From NCBI GenBank assembly GCA_016712505.1, contig JADJQY010000009.1, positions 310,001-374,000 of the forward strand: a DNA stretch of 64,000 nt. Direction: 5' to 3'. A program made the position numbers and the translations under genes. The DNA is from Candidatus Eiseniibacteriota bacterium. Its GTDB lineage: Bacteria; Eisenbacteria; RBG-16-71-46; CAIMUX01. Under the pieces are notes generated by a model. The model did no database searches. It saw only the letters and a program-made list of their open reading frames with translations, and had not been told where the DNA came from. The number at the start of each line of letters is the position of its first letter. The first letter of the stretch is position 1. Positions 9,205 to 17,730 of this stretch are shown one piece after another.

Positions 9205-10280
9205 ACTCGCTCCTCCGCGCGGCCCCGGCCTGGATCACCGGATACGGCGTGACCACCGCGCTCGGTGGGACGACCGCTCAGTCGGTCGCCGCGCTGCGGG
9301 GCGGGCTGGTTCGGTTCCTGCAGTCGGAGCGCTATTCCTGTGCCCCGCGCGACCCCAAGAACCAGGAGCCGGAGCCGGCCATGACCGCCGCGATCGAAGA
9401 ACTCGATCCCGAGCTCTCCGGCGTCGAGCGGCTGCTTGCCCTGAGCTTCCCCGCGCTTCGGGAGGCCATCGCCGCCGCGGCCCTCAAGCGGGCCGACTTG
9501 AGTGCGTACACGCTCTGTGTCTCCCTGCCCCAGCGCTCCCGCCCCGGAGAGCCTGAGCTCGAGGCACGCTTCGTCCAGGAATTGATCCGACGGAGCGGAC
9601 TGGGAAAGCCGTCGACCACCTTCGTCTCGCGCGCCGGGCATAGTGGCGTCGCGGAGTGTTTCGCCGCCGTGCTGCGCGCGCCTGAACCCGGACTCACCCT
9701 GGTGGTCGCTGCCGATAGCCTGGTCGAGCCCCAGACCCTCGCCTGGTACGACCAGCTCGATCGTCTCAAGTGCGCGCGTGCTCCCGAGGGATTGATCCCG
9801 GGGGAAGCCGCGGCCGGCTTCGTCCTCGAGCCTCCGCGCCTGGCCGAGCGACGCGGAGCGGAACCGCGCGGGACGCTCGACGCGGTGGGACTGGCCGAGG
9901 AAAAGGCGGTGATCGCTTCCGACCTGGCCTGCACCGGGGTTGGCATGTGCGAGGCGGTGCGTTCGGCCCTGGCCGGGCTGGCCAAGGCCCCGAGCCCTCC
10001 CTGGATCGTGTTGGATCAGACCGGGGAGCGCTACCGCGGGCTCGAGTGGAGTTATGTCCTTTCGCGGCTGCACCAGGTGTTCGGGGAAGCGCGGCCTACC
10101 TGGTACCTGGCCGACTGCGTGGGAGACACCGGAGCAGCGGTCGGGGGCGTGGCCGCGGCGCGTCTGCTCGGCGCCTTCGAACGCAACTACGCGCCCGGCG
10201 AGCAGGGTTGGGTCATCCTCAGTTCGGACGAGGGAGGCCGCGGCGCCTTCGTCCTGGGTTCACCGAAGCGAGGCTTCTGA
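9201..10280 (+). CDS. Degenerate beta-ketoacyl-synthase-fold protein in T6SS module
   Basis: The 359-residue protein has a thiolase/ketosynthase-like N-terminus (AWITGYGVTTALGG) and matches the ketosynthase-like proteins sometimes encoded between DUF2169 and PAAR genes of T6SS clusters. Catalytic positions look lost. At the nucleophilic elbow, where an active enzyme has Cys, the chain reads SRAGHSG with H147. The C-terminal GHxxGAAG-type motif reads VGDTGAA, with D309 replacing the catalytic His. It therefore probably acts as a binding or assembly protein rather than a condensing enzyme. It is coupled to the DUF2169-like gene by a GTGA overlap, and the DUF4150 gene begins one base after its stop. 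Confidence 0.72.
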   Translation: MNSLLRAAPAWITGYGVTTALGGTTAQSVAALRGGLVRFLQSERYSCAPRDPKNQEPEPAMTAAIEELDPELSGVERLLALSFPALREAIAAAALKRADLSAYTLCVSLPQRSRPGEPELEARFVQELIRRSGLGKPSTTFVSRAGHSGVAECFAAVLRAPEPGLTLVVAADSLVEPQTLAWYDQLDRLKCARAPEGLIPGEAAAGFVLEPPRLAERRGAEPRGTLDAVGLAEEKAVIASDLACTGVGMCEAVRSALAGLAKAPSPPWIVLDQTGERYRGLEWSYVLSRLHQVFGEARPTWYLADCVGDTGAAVGGVAAARLLGAFERNYAPGEQGWVILSSDEGGRGAFVLGSPKRGF

Positions 10281-10281
10281 G

Positions 10282-10773
10282 ATGCCGGCGACTGTCATCG
10301 TCAACTTCATGACCGTGGTGCACGCGTCGAGCACCGGTCAGATCATCGCCTTCCCGGACGTGTGTCTTACCCCGGCGCCGCCCGCGCCCGCGCCGATTCC
10401 GATCCCCTATCCGAACATCGCGATGTCGAGCGATACCTCGGAGGGGTCGAGCACGGTGAAGATGGATGGGAATCCGATCATGCTCCAGGACGCCAAGTTC
10501 TCCATGTCGACCGGGGACGAGGCGGGCAGCGCCCAGGGGGTGGTCAGCCACAAGATCAAAGGGAAGGCGGAGTTCGCCCTCTTCTCCTTCGACGTCAAGG
10601 TCGACGGCAAGATGGTGCCTCGCCTCCTCGACATCATGATTGCCAACGAGATGGCCTCGAAGCCGCCGAACACCCCGCCGACCCCGCTTCTCCAGCCGCC
10701 GAACATGCAGGTGCCGTCGGTTCCTGACCAGAGCGGCGACTGGGACGTCGAGAGCGCGGGCGGAGGTGACTGA
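10282..10773 (+). CDS. DUF4150/PAAR-like T6SS tip protein
   Basis: This 163-residue protein resembles DUF4150 (PAAR-like) proteins that cap the VgrG spike. It has the family's early signature, with a PDVCLTPAPPAPAPIPIPYPN-type Pro-rich stretch (about residues 26-46), then the KMDGNPIMLQDAKFSMSTGD block and a GVVSHKIKGKAEF segment. DUF4150 proteins commonly sit directly upstream of, or fused to, T6SS effectors. The start is ATG 10282. Its stop overlaps the next start by one base (TGATG), so the metalloprotease downstream is probably co-translated and is a natural candidate for the cargo of this tip. Confidence 0.82.
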   Translation: MPATVIVNFMTVVHASSTGQIIAFPDVCLTPAPPAPAPIPIPYPNIAMSSDTSEGSSTVKMDGNPIMLQDAKFSMSTGDEAGSAQGVVSHKIKGKAEFALFSFDVKVDGKMVPRLLDIMIANEMASKPPNTPPTPLLQPPNMQVPSVPDQSGDWDVESAGGGD

Positions 10774-12140
10774 TGCCGCGTAAGCAGTACGTCAACCTGC
10801 CTCCGGTCAAGGACGAGTACGGTCGCTTCGTCAAGGTGAAGGCGCGGATCCGCGAGACCAAGCCGGGCGAGTCCGAAGGGATGCTGGTCTACTTTTTCAT
10901 CGAGGGGGACGGGGCCAACGTGCCCCCGGAGCAGCTCTCGCTCGCCCAGAGAAACGGCGGATTCTGCTTCGATCCGCCGCACCGCGAGTTGGTCGTGGTG
11001 ACCGACAAGACTGCGCTCACCTTCGCCTACATCTCGATCGGCGGCGGGGACAAGTTCAAGTTCAAGGTCGGGCGCAAATTCGACAAGTCCGGAGCGGTCG
11101 ACGCCAACATCGACGTCGAGGTGTGGCGCAAGATCTACGTGCGCATGGGGAAAATGAAGGTTGGCGCCAACCCGCCGCATGCGTGGACCGATGCCCCGGT
11201 GGCAAACATGGGAACGGTGAAGGGGAGTCTGGCCACCCACTTCATCGAGATGGAGTCGACTGGTCCGCACGGAGTGAAACACGCTCCGTTCGTTCGCGGC
11301 CAGGGTCCTCTCGATGAGATGGAGAAGGCGCGGGGGAAAATGAAGTATCCCGACCAATCGACCCCGCTGGTCTTCGTCGATCGGATCGGTAAGAAGTCGC
11401 TCGTTACCTGGGGCCCGTGGGAGTTCAGCAAGGCCAAGCTCCAGGGAAGCCTGGAGTACTCGAAGGAGCTTCCCGCCGACAAGTACACCTGGCCGGACGA
11501 CTGGCACTGGGGCTCCTGCCTGATCGAGGTGCTCGACACCGCCGGAGTGGTCAAGCGGGTCATGCGCATGCCGAGCGGATTCATGACCAAGGACCGGACC
11601 GGGGCGTTCCGCCACGCCGAGGGATACGCTTCTCGCAAGGTGAAGTGGAACTTCGGCACGCTACCCGGCATGGGGGCCTGGCTGCGGCATGGCACTGGAT
11701 CGGTCCGATTGACGGCCACGATCGGCATCATCGACGACACCGCGATGGGCTCCGCCTGGCCCTCGCCGCCGCGGATCCTCGTGGCCACCCGCCATCCGAT
11801 CACCTACAAGAAGAGCACCACGCTCGAGAACACGGTGATCCACGAGCTGGGGCACGTCCTCGGTCTCAACGTGAAGAACCTGCCGAAGTATGACGTCGCG
11901 GGCGGGTATCTCACCGGTTGGGAGACGAACGGCACCTGGTACAACGACACCAACGGTGGGAGGGGACCGCATTGCAAGACCGGAGCGACCCTCGACGCGA
12001 AGAACATCTACCGCAATGGGACCTGCACCATGCTCCACTACGTCACCGGGGTGAACGACTTCTGCGCCGACTGCGGCAAGGCTCTCAAGCGGGCCAACCT
12101 CAAGCGGATCGGGCGCACCAACGTCTGGCCGAAGGGATAG
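10773..12140 (+). CDS. Zinc metalloprotease with archaemetzincin-like motifs, candidate T6SS effector
   Basis: The 455-residue protein has a clear zinc-protease motif, HELGHVLGL (H357, E358, H361, G364). Further on come GPHC (H400, C401), CTM (C418, M420) and FCADC (C431, C434). This order, HExxHxxG then HC, CxM and CxxC, is like that of archaemetzincins, where the third His is a catalytic zinc ligand, the Met forms the metzincin turn and four Cys bind a second zinc. Here a longer insertion separates G364 from H400. The first 300 residues are unrecognised. No signal peptide is seen, which suits T6SS delivery. It overlaps the DUF4150 tip gene by one base and is followed by two small genes, one of which could be its immunity or loading factor. 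Protease fold: well supported. Effector role: inference. Confidence 0.72.
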   Translation: MPRKQYVNLPPVKDEYGRFVKVKARIRETKPGESEGMLVYFFIEGDGANVPPEQLSLAQRNGGFCFDPPHRELVVVTDKTALTFAYISIGGGDKFKFKVGRKFDKSGAVDANIDVEVWRKIYVRMGKMKVGANPPHAWTDAPVANMGTVKGSLATHFIEMESTGPHGVKHAPFVRGQGPLDEMEKARGKMKYPDQSTPLVFVDRIGKKSLVTWGPWEFSKAKLQGSLEYSKELPADKYTWPDDWHWGSCLIEVLDTAGVVKRVMRMPSGFMTKDRTGAFRHAEGYASRKVKWNFGTLPGMGAWLRHGTGSVRLTATIGIIDDTAMGSAWPSPPRILVATRHPITYKKSTTLENTVIHELGHVLGLNVKNLPKYDVAGGYLTGWETNGTWYNDTNGGRGPHCKTGATLDAKNIYRNGTCTMLHYVTGVNDFCADCGKALKRANLKRIGRTNVWPKG

Positions 12141-12143
12141 ACC

Positions 12144-12737
12144 GTGCGCGCTGCAGCTGATTCGTCGTACTTCGCGCTCGACCTCGGATCGGGCGACCCC
12201 AACGATCTCACGCCGGAGTTCGGCGAGGGGGAAGAGGGGATCAAGATCGCCGCGCCGCTGCGAGTTCCGCTCCGCGCGCGCCTGGTGATCCCGATCACCG
12301 CGGCGGCGCGCTTCCGGGACGAGGTGCGTAACGGACTTCCTCCCATGCTCTGGCAGAGCCTGGTGGCGGTGGTCTGGGACGCCTCCCGCAACGTCCTGCA
12401 TGCGGCTGCTCTGGGCGACCCGTCGCCGATTCCGGAGGCCGAGGGGGGAGACCCTGCGAGCGAGGAGGAGGAACTCCCACCGCTGGCCGATCCACCGGCG
12501 GAACCGGTCGACCCCAACGAGCGGATGTTCGACGGACCGGATGAGCCCCTTCCTCCACAGTCGGGCACGGCGACCCCGCTGACCGGCGGGTACTTCACGC
12601 AGTATCGGAGCTTCAATCTCTGCGAGGCCCTCACCCTGCCGCCACTCCCCGGGGTCTATCACCTGTTTGTGACCTACGGACCGCACCAGTCGAACACCGT
12701 CCGGATCGAGCTGGTCGAGTCGGGAAAGGGGCGCTAG
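12144..12737 (+). CDS. Unknown protein after the metalloprotease (candidate accessory or immunity)
   Basis: I do not recognise this 197-residue protein. It starts at GTG 12144, three bases after the metalloprotease stop, with AGGGA upstream. The chain has a beta-rich N-terminal half, a long acidic and proline-rich central stretch (about residues 95-135, with EEEELPPLADPP), and a C-terminal beta segment (PGVYHLFVTYG, then NTVRIELVE) that reads like an Ig-like strand pair. No signal peptide or membrane helix is evident. Position suggests a partner of the metalloprotease: inhibitor, chaperone or spike adaptor. An inhibitor acting in the periplasm would be expected to carry a signal sequence, which argues mildly against a periplasmic immunity role. 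Confidence 0.6.
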   Translation: MRAAADSSYFALDLGSGDPNDLTPEFGEGEEGIKIAAPLRVPLRARLVIPITAAARFRDEVRNGLPPMLWQSLVAVVWDASRNVLHAAALGDPSPIPEAEGGDPASEEEELPPLADPPAEPVDPNERMFDGPDEPLPPQSGTATPLTGGYFTQYRSFNLCEALTLPPLPGVYHLFVTYGPHQSNTVRIELVESGKGR

Positions 12738-13154
12738 ATGGCCGAGACGCTGCCTCGTTTCGATGCCTCCGAGCAATCGCCGAAGCTCCCGGCGGAAGGG
12801 ACCGCGATCGCGTGTGCGGTGAGCGGCAAGGGCCTGGCGGATCAGTTCGTGATTCGTGGGGCCTGGCGAGGAACCGCGGAGGATCGGAAACAGCTCGGAC
12901 GCGGTTCGATCCGTTCTCAGATCTGGGTAGTGGCGATCCACCGAGAGTTGCGCGAGAGCTGGATCGGCCGCCCGGGCGGAGATGCGATCGTCTTTGCCGA
13001 CGAAGAGCCTCCGCGTGGGGCGGTGGAGGGCTGGTTCCACGCCTCGCTCGCCGAGTGTTGCAAGCTGCCGCAGGCGGCGCGAGGGGAGTTCGATCTCTTC
13101 GCCCTGCTCGGTCCTTGGAAGTCCGAAGTGGTCGAGTTGCTCCTGCGGAAGTAG
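12738..13154 (+). CDS. Unknown small protein ending the T6SS module
   Basis: The 138-residue product is unrecognised. Its ATG directly follows the TAG of the preceding gene (no intervening base), with GGAAAGGGG just upstream, so it is the last gene of this polycistronic run. The sequence is soluble-looking and mixed alpha/beta, with no signal peptide. A possible ligand- or protein-binding segment is PRGAVEGWFHASLAEC. A terminator-like hairpin follows. Being last in an effector module, it may be an immunity protein or adaptor, but nothing in the sequence proves this. Confidence 0.6.
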   Translation: MAETLPRFDASEQSPKLPAEGTAIACAVSGKGLADQFVIRGAWRGTAEDRKQLGRGSIRSQIWVVAIHRELRESWIGRPGGDAIVFADEEPPRGAVEGWFHASLAECCKLPQAARGEFDLFALLGPWKSEVVELLLRK

Positions 13155-13167
13155 CCCCTCGAGGCGC

Positions 13168-13200
13168 GGAAGCCGCCTCCCCAACTGGGAAGCGGCTTCC
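13168..13200. terminator. Hairpin between convergent genes
   Basis: A nine-base stem (GGAAGCCGC at 13168-13176 and GCGGCTTCC at 13192-13200) with a 15-base loop lies between the end of the plus-strand T6SS module (13154) and the end of the minus-strand FG-GAP gene (13227). There is no strong T-run on either side, so it may be a weak or bidirectional terminator. Confidence 0.5.
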
Positions 13201-13226
13201 AAGGGTTGTGCTGCAGCCTTTCGTGA

Positions 13227-16200
13227 TCAGTGAGCGATGACGATCTTCTTCGTCCGCACCGTCCCTTCCGCCTCCAATCGGGCGAAGTAGACCCCAGCCG
13301 CCGCTGGGCTGCCGGCGCCGGCCTTCCACTCTGCGGTGTGACTTCCGGCCGCGCTCAGACCGTCGACCAGTCGCGCGACTTCGCGCCCCTGGACATCATG
13401 GATGGTCAGCCGCAGCGTGGTGTCTTGCGGCAGGACATAGCTGAGCGATACCAGCTCGGTGGCCGGGTTGGGCCAGATCCGCGCGAAGCGCAGGGCCGGC
13501 AGCCCCTCGGCCAGCGGGGCATCGCTGGTGTTCGGCGGCGTGCGGAAGTCGGTCTCGGTCTTCGATCCGCGTGCCGGGGCGAGCCACGGCGTCCAGGGGA
13601 AGTAGGGTGAATCGCTCCGCCAGCGCAGGCGCCAGTGCCACGCGGTGTCCTCCTCCAGCGTTCCGAGCGGGGCGGTCACGGCGTAGACCCGCGAACCGAC
13701 GCTGCTCGGTGCTCCGGTGTCCCGCCAGACCCCCTCGCTATTCGGAGCGGAAGATCCGAACAGGTCACCCGCCTGGGCAAAGACGAACTGCGCCTGCACC
13801 CGGCCGCGTCCCATCGCGGTGCGCGCGTAGCCGGCCAGCCGCACATCCTCCGGACTATCGTTCTTTCCGTGGACTGCAACCGGCGAAGTCCCATTGTCCC
13901 GCAACTGGCGGACCGCGCGATCGAGTCCCTGCTCATTGCCGAAGTAGAGGACGGCGCGACCCTCGCCCTCCTGCCCGTTGTCGTAGTCCGGCTGGCCGAT
14001 CGCGACGTCTCCGAAACCGTCTCCGTTGATGTCCCCGGCGCTCGTGATGCTCGCGCCGAAGCGGGAGTTCTCCTGTCCGCCATTGATGACAAAGGTCGTG
14101 GAGGCCGAGAGTCCAGCCGGTCCACCGAACCAGATCGAGGCACGCCCCTCGTCGGTCACTGAGGTCGTGAAGTAGGGGGAGCCGACGACAACCTCGCTGT
14201 ATCCATCGTTGTTGAGGTCGCCGGCACCCGAGACATCCTCGCCGCGGCGGGCGCTGTCCTGGCCACCCTCGACCGTCCAGGCGTGGGTGGTGTTCATGCC
14301 GGAGGAGGTGCCGTGGTAGACGAACGCCGCCCCCTCGAGCGAGTTGCCGTTCGACCAGGTCGGGGCGCCCACGATGACGTCGCCATAGCCGTCGCGGTTG
14401 ACATCGCCGGCATCCGAGACGGAACCGCCGAAGCTCGAGTTCGAGACATTTTCTTGCAGGATCGCGACCGGCGTGTTGGCCAGACCGCTCGCGCTGCCGA
14501 GGAAAACGTAGGCGATCCCCTCGTTCGACTGACCGTTGCTGCGGCCTGGGAGGCCGGTAATGACGTCGGAGTAGCCATCGCCGTTGACGTCGCCTGCACC
14601 GCTGACCGAGAGTCCCATCGAGGCGTCAGTTTCGCCCCCGATGTAGGTCCAGGCGGGAGTCGTGGCCAGGCCGCTTGCCGAGCCAAGGTAAAGCACCGCC
14701 TTGCCTTGGTCCACCGCGCCGCCGCCATCCCAGTTCGGAGCCCCGATCACCACGTCGGCGAAGCCGTCACCGTTCACATCCCCGGCGCCGGACACGGACC
14801 AACCGAACCAGGCGTTGGCCTCGTTTCCTTCCGCCGACCAGGACGGAACATTCGCCAGGCCGCCGCTCCCACCGAGGTAGACGAACACCCGCCCTTCGTT
14901 GGTCTCGCCGTTGTCGTAGACCGGAGCACCCACGATCAGATCTTCGTAGCCGTCGCCGTTCACGTCGCCCGCGGTCTCGACCGCATAGCCGAAGTTCGCC
15001 CCATCCTGGTCTCCGTCGGCTGACCAGCTCGAGTTGACCGAGATCCCGGTCCGGGAGCCGTGGTAGACGAAGCACGACCCCTCGTTGGTCTCGCCGGTGT
15101 CCTGAAACCAGGAGCCGACGGCCAGATCGGAGAAGCCGTCGCCGTTCCAATCGCCCGAGGCGCACGAGATGCCGTAGCCGGCGTTCGCCTCATTCGATTC
15201 GTCGGCCCAGTCGCGGGTCCCTTCCTCCTTGCTCGGTCCGCCGAGGTAGAGGTAGCACTTTCCTTCGCTTCCCGCGTTGTCATCGTCGAAGGCCCAGTCG
15301 CCGACCAAGACGTCGGCGAAGCCGTCCCCGTTGACATCGCCGGCCGTGGTGCAGCAGCGCGCGTAGGTGCCGGAGTCGAGTTCCTCGCCCCACACGGTGG
15401 AAACCGGCGAGGTGCCGAGGCCGCTTGGTGACCCGAGGTAGAGGTAGGCCGCCCCTTCGTCTCCATTGCCGGGATTCCCGCTGTCGGCCGACTCGTCGCC
15501 GACGATCAGGTCGGCATAGCCATCGCCGTTGACGTCGCCGGCGGTGAAGAGGCCGATGCCGAGCGTGTTGGTGTCGGCGTCATACTGCCGATCGGGCACA
15601 TTGTCCGGGCCGCTCGGTCCGCCGTGGTAGATCCAGACATGCGAAGGGAAGTTGCCCCCGTTGATCGCGATGTCGCTGTAGCCGTCGCCATTGACGTCGC
15701 CGGCGCAGGCCACCGACACGGCGTACGCGTATTGCGTCAGTCCACCGTAGATCGTCCAGAGCGGAACAGTGGCCAGTCCGGTGGCGTTGCCCAGGAAGAC
15801 CTGCGCCATTCCCTCGTTGCTGTTCACCTGATCCCAGAGGGGGGTTCCGATGATGACGTCATCGTAACCGTCGCCGTTGACGTCGCCCGCGGTCGAGAGG
15901 GCGGAGCCGTAGCGTGAACTCTCCTGGTTGGCCTCGCGCGTCCAGGCCGGAGACGTGGCGAGTCCTCCCGGACCGCCGAGGTAGAGATAGACCTTTCCCT
16001 CGGAGATCGGCGCGGTGCCGTAGTTGGTGGCGGCGATCAGGACGTCGGCGTAGCCGTCGGCGTTGACGTCGCCGGCCGGCGCGACCTTGCCCCCCATCCA
16101 GTAGGAGGGACCGTTGCCTTCCACCGTCCAGCTCGGATTGGTGGGCAACCCGGAGGCGGAACCGTAGAAGACGTGCGCCTGACCCTCGAAGTTCTGTCCG

Positions 16201-16607
16201 TTGGTGTATTTCGGAGCTCCGATGATCACATCGTCGTAGCCATCGCCGTTGACGTCACCGGCCGGGGCGCAGTCCTCGCCGAACGCGGCCAGGGTCTGGC
16301 CCCCTTCATGTTGCCATCCTGGAGAGGAGGGCAGGTCGTTCACACCGCCGAAGAAGAGATAGACCTTTCCCTCCGCCGACTGCCCATTGGAGAAGCCGGG
16401 GGCTGAGACGATCACGTCGCCGTAGCCGTCTCCGTTCACGTCTCCCGCCGTTTCCATGTCCCACCCGAGCTTCGCCAGGTCCTGGTTGATGTTGTAGGTC
16501 CAGGCCGGCGTGGTCGTGATCGATCCCCGCGCCCCGTCCGTCCACGCGGCTAACGTGATGATGAACAATGAGCTAAGCGGCCAAACGCCCTTCCAGGTCG
16601 CCTGCAT
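13227..16607 (-). CDS. Secreted FG-GAP (integrin alpha-like) repeat protein with FlgD-type C-terminal tail
   Basis: The 1126-residue protein has a signal peptide (MQATWKGVWPLSSLFIITLAA) and then 14 FG-GAP repeats, each centred on a calcium-binding AGDVNGDGYxDV-type loop and a GAPxxxxGxxxEGxVYLF-type strand. The repeats should close into one or two seven-bladed propellers. A linker domain follows, and the last roughly 85 residues (ARIWPNPATELVSLSYVLP, then a GVYFARLEAEG end) form a FlgD-like/type IX-style sorting tail. I choose ATG 16607, which follows AAGGAG by five bases; the GTG at 16613 overlaps that site. It is likely surface-exposed or released, with a possible adhesive or carbohydrate-binding role. 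It is the last gene of a long minus-strand run. Confidence 0.85.
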   Translation of the reverse strand: MQATWKGVWPLSSLFIITLAAWTDGARGSITTTPAWTYNINQDLAKLGWDMETAGDVNGDGYGDVIVSAPGFSNGQSAEGKVYLFFGGVNDLPSSPGWQHEGGQTLAAFGEDCAPAGDVNGDGYDDVIIGAPKYTNGQNFEGQAHVFYGSASGLPTNPSWTVEGNGPSYWMGGKVAPAGDVNADGYADVLIAATNYGTAPISEGKVYLYLGGPGGLATSPAWTREANQESSRYGSALSTAGDVNGDGYDDVIIGTPLWDQVNSNEGMAQVFLGNATGLATVPLWTIYGGLTQYAYAVSVACAGDVNGDGYSDIAINGGNFPSHVWIYHGGPSGPDNVPDRQYDADTNTLGIGLFTAGDVNGDGYADLIVGDESADSGNPGNGDEGAAYLYLGSPSGLGTSPVSTVWGEELDSGTYARCCTTAGDVNGDGFADVLVGDWAFDDDNAGSEGKCYLYLGGPSKEEGTRDWADESNEANAGYGISCASGDWNGDGFSDLAVGSWFQDTGETNEGSCFVYHGSRTGISVNSSWSADGDQDGANFGYAVETAGDVNGDGYEDLIVGAPVYDNGETNEGRVFVYLGGSGGLANVPSWSAEGNEANAWFGWSVSGAGDVNGDGFADVVIGAPNWDGGGAVDQGKAVLYLGSASGLATTPAWTYIGGETDASMGLSVSGAGDVNGDGYSDVITGLPGRSNGQSNEGIAYVFLGSASGLANTPVAILQENVSNSSFGGSVSDAGDVNRDGYGDVIVGAPTWSNGNSLEGAAFVYHGTSSGMNTTHAWTVEGGQDSARRGEDVSGAGDLNNDGYSEVVVGSPYFTTSVTDEGRASIWFGGPAGLSASTTFVINGGQENSRFGASITSAGDINGDGFGDVAIGQPDYDNGQEGEGRAVLYFGNEQGLDRAVRQLRDNGTSPVAVHGKNDSPEDVRLAGYARTAMGRGRVQAQFVFAQAGDLFGSSAPNSEGVWRDTGAPSSVGSRVYAVTAPLGTLEEDTAWHWRLRWRSDSPYFPWTPWLAPARGSKTETDFRTPPNTSDAPLAEGLPALRFARIWPNPATELVSLSYVLPQDTTLRLTIHDVQGREVARLVDGLSAAGSHTAEWKAGAGSPAAAGVYFARLEAEGTVRTKKIVIAH

Positions 16608-16760
16608 GTGCACTCCTTTTGATCGACGTCCGGTTGACGGGGAGCTTCCCCACTCAACTCGGAAACGTCAGACCAGACGGAAGCGAACAGGTGTCGGGTC
16701 GACTCGGGATGATTTTTCGCCATCATCCTGAGTCGACGGGCGGAGGCCGGCGACCTGGCG

Positions 16761-17705
16761 CTAGCGGAGCCGGATGAGCCGGGTGCTGCTCGGGGTAAGT
16801 CCCGGGCTCTCGAGGCGGAGCCAGTAGCTCCCGGCCGCGGCCGGAATGCCGTCGGTTCGAAGGCCATCCCAGGTGTAGACCTGTGGGCCGCCACGCGGTC
16901 GTTCCAGGCGCGTGGACCAGACCTTGCGCCCGTCGGGAGCGATCAGGCTCAGGGTGGCGCTCGGCAGCCCCTCAGGGAGCAGCAGGCGCAGCTCCTGGCG
17001 ACCCAGCCCGGGATTCGGCGTGACCCCCTGGAGCGCCGAGGCCAGCGACTGTACGCCCCCGGACGCAGCGTCCGCCGAGGTGATCCGACGGATCTGGATG
17101 CCGTTGATCCCGGACTGGATCTCGCCACCGAAGAGCCCGGAATGGAGCCCGATCACGCCGCCCGCGATCGTGACCTGGTGGCGCGCGAAGGTGACCCCCT
17201 CGCGGTGCACGCCGGGCCAGGGGCCGCCGACCTGCACCGGACCAGGGTTGCCGTCATCGACCCGGACGCGCGATTCCAGGAGCGGGTCGTCGGGGGTGAG
17301 CGCGTAGGTCGTCACCTCGTAGAGACCGTTCTCCAGGCTCTCGATCCAGATGCAGACGTCGACCGGATCGTTGAAGCCGATCAGCATGTCGTCGATCAAG
17401 GCAGCGTCGTCGCCGCCGGTCGCAGGCTCGTCCGCCGAGAGGAGCGCCGTTCCGCCGATCATGTAGATCTTGGCGCCCGAAGCCGTGCCGTCGAGCCTGA
17501 CGAGTGGTGCTCGAACTCCGCTCGGCAGGACCCCGATCGCGTTCCATGTCCCGGCCAGTCCGGCCGCTCCGTGTGCCGCGGTGGGAGCCGACGCGAGGTC
17601 CCCGAAATCGATGTTGATCGACTGCGCTCCGGCTTCCACTCCGATGAGCAGGATCAGCCCGGCGGCGAGAAGCGTCTTCTGGAAGAATCGGTCGTGGATC
17701 TGCAT
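16761..17705 (-). CDS. Secreted protein with FlgD-like C-terminal domain
   Basis: The 314-residue protein has a signal peptide (FFQKTLLAAGLILLIGVEAGA, about residues 8-28), an INIDFGD-type beta-sandwich start, a GLAGTWNAIG motif and an LRLLLPEGLPSATLSLIAPDG to YWLRLESPG tail that matches the FlgD/type IX sorting pattern. The middle domain is reminiscent of extracellular beta-jelly-roll domains, but I cannot name it. ATG 17705 is six bases after a GGGAGG site. It begins 25 bases after the TssC-like gene, so it may be cotranscribed with the sheath paralogues. Its function is unknown. Confidence 0.7.
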   Translation of the reverse strand: MQIHDRFFQKTLLAAGLILLIGVEAGAQSINIDFGDLASAPTAAHGAAGLAGTWNAIGVLPSGVRAPLVRLDGTASGAKIYMIGGTALLSADEPATGGDDAALIDDMLIGFNDPVDVCIWIESLENGLYEVTTYALTPDDPLLESRVRVDDGNPGPVQVGGPWPGVHREGVTFARHQVTIAGGVIGLHSGLFGGEIQSGINGIQIRRITSADAASGGVQSLASALQGVTPNPGLGRQELRLLLPEGLPSATLSLIAPDGRKVWSTRLERPRGGPQVYTWDGLRTDGIPAAAGSYWLRLESPGLTPSSTRLIRLR

Positions 17706-17730
17706 GACTGGACCTCCCGTGAGGATCGAG

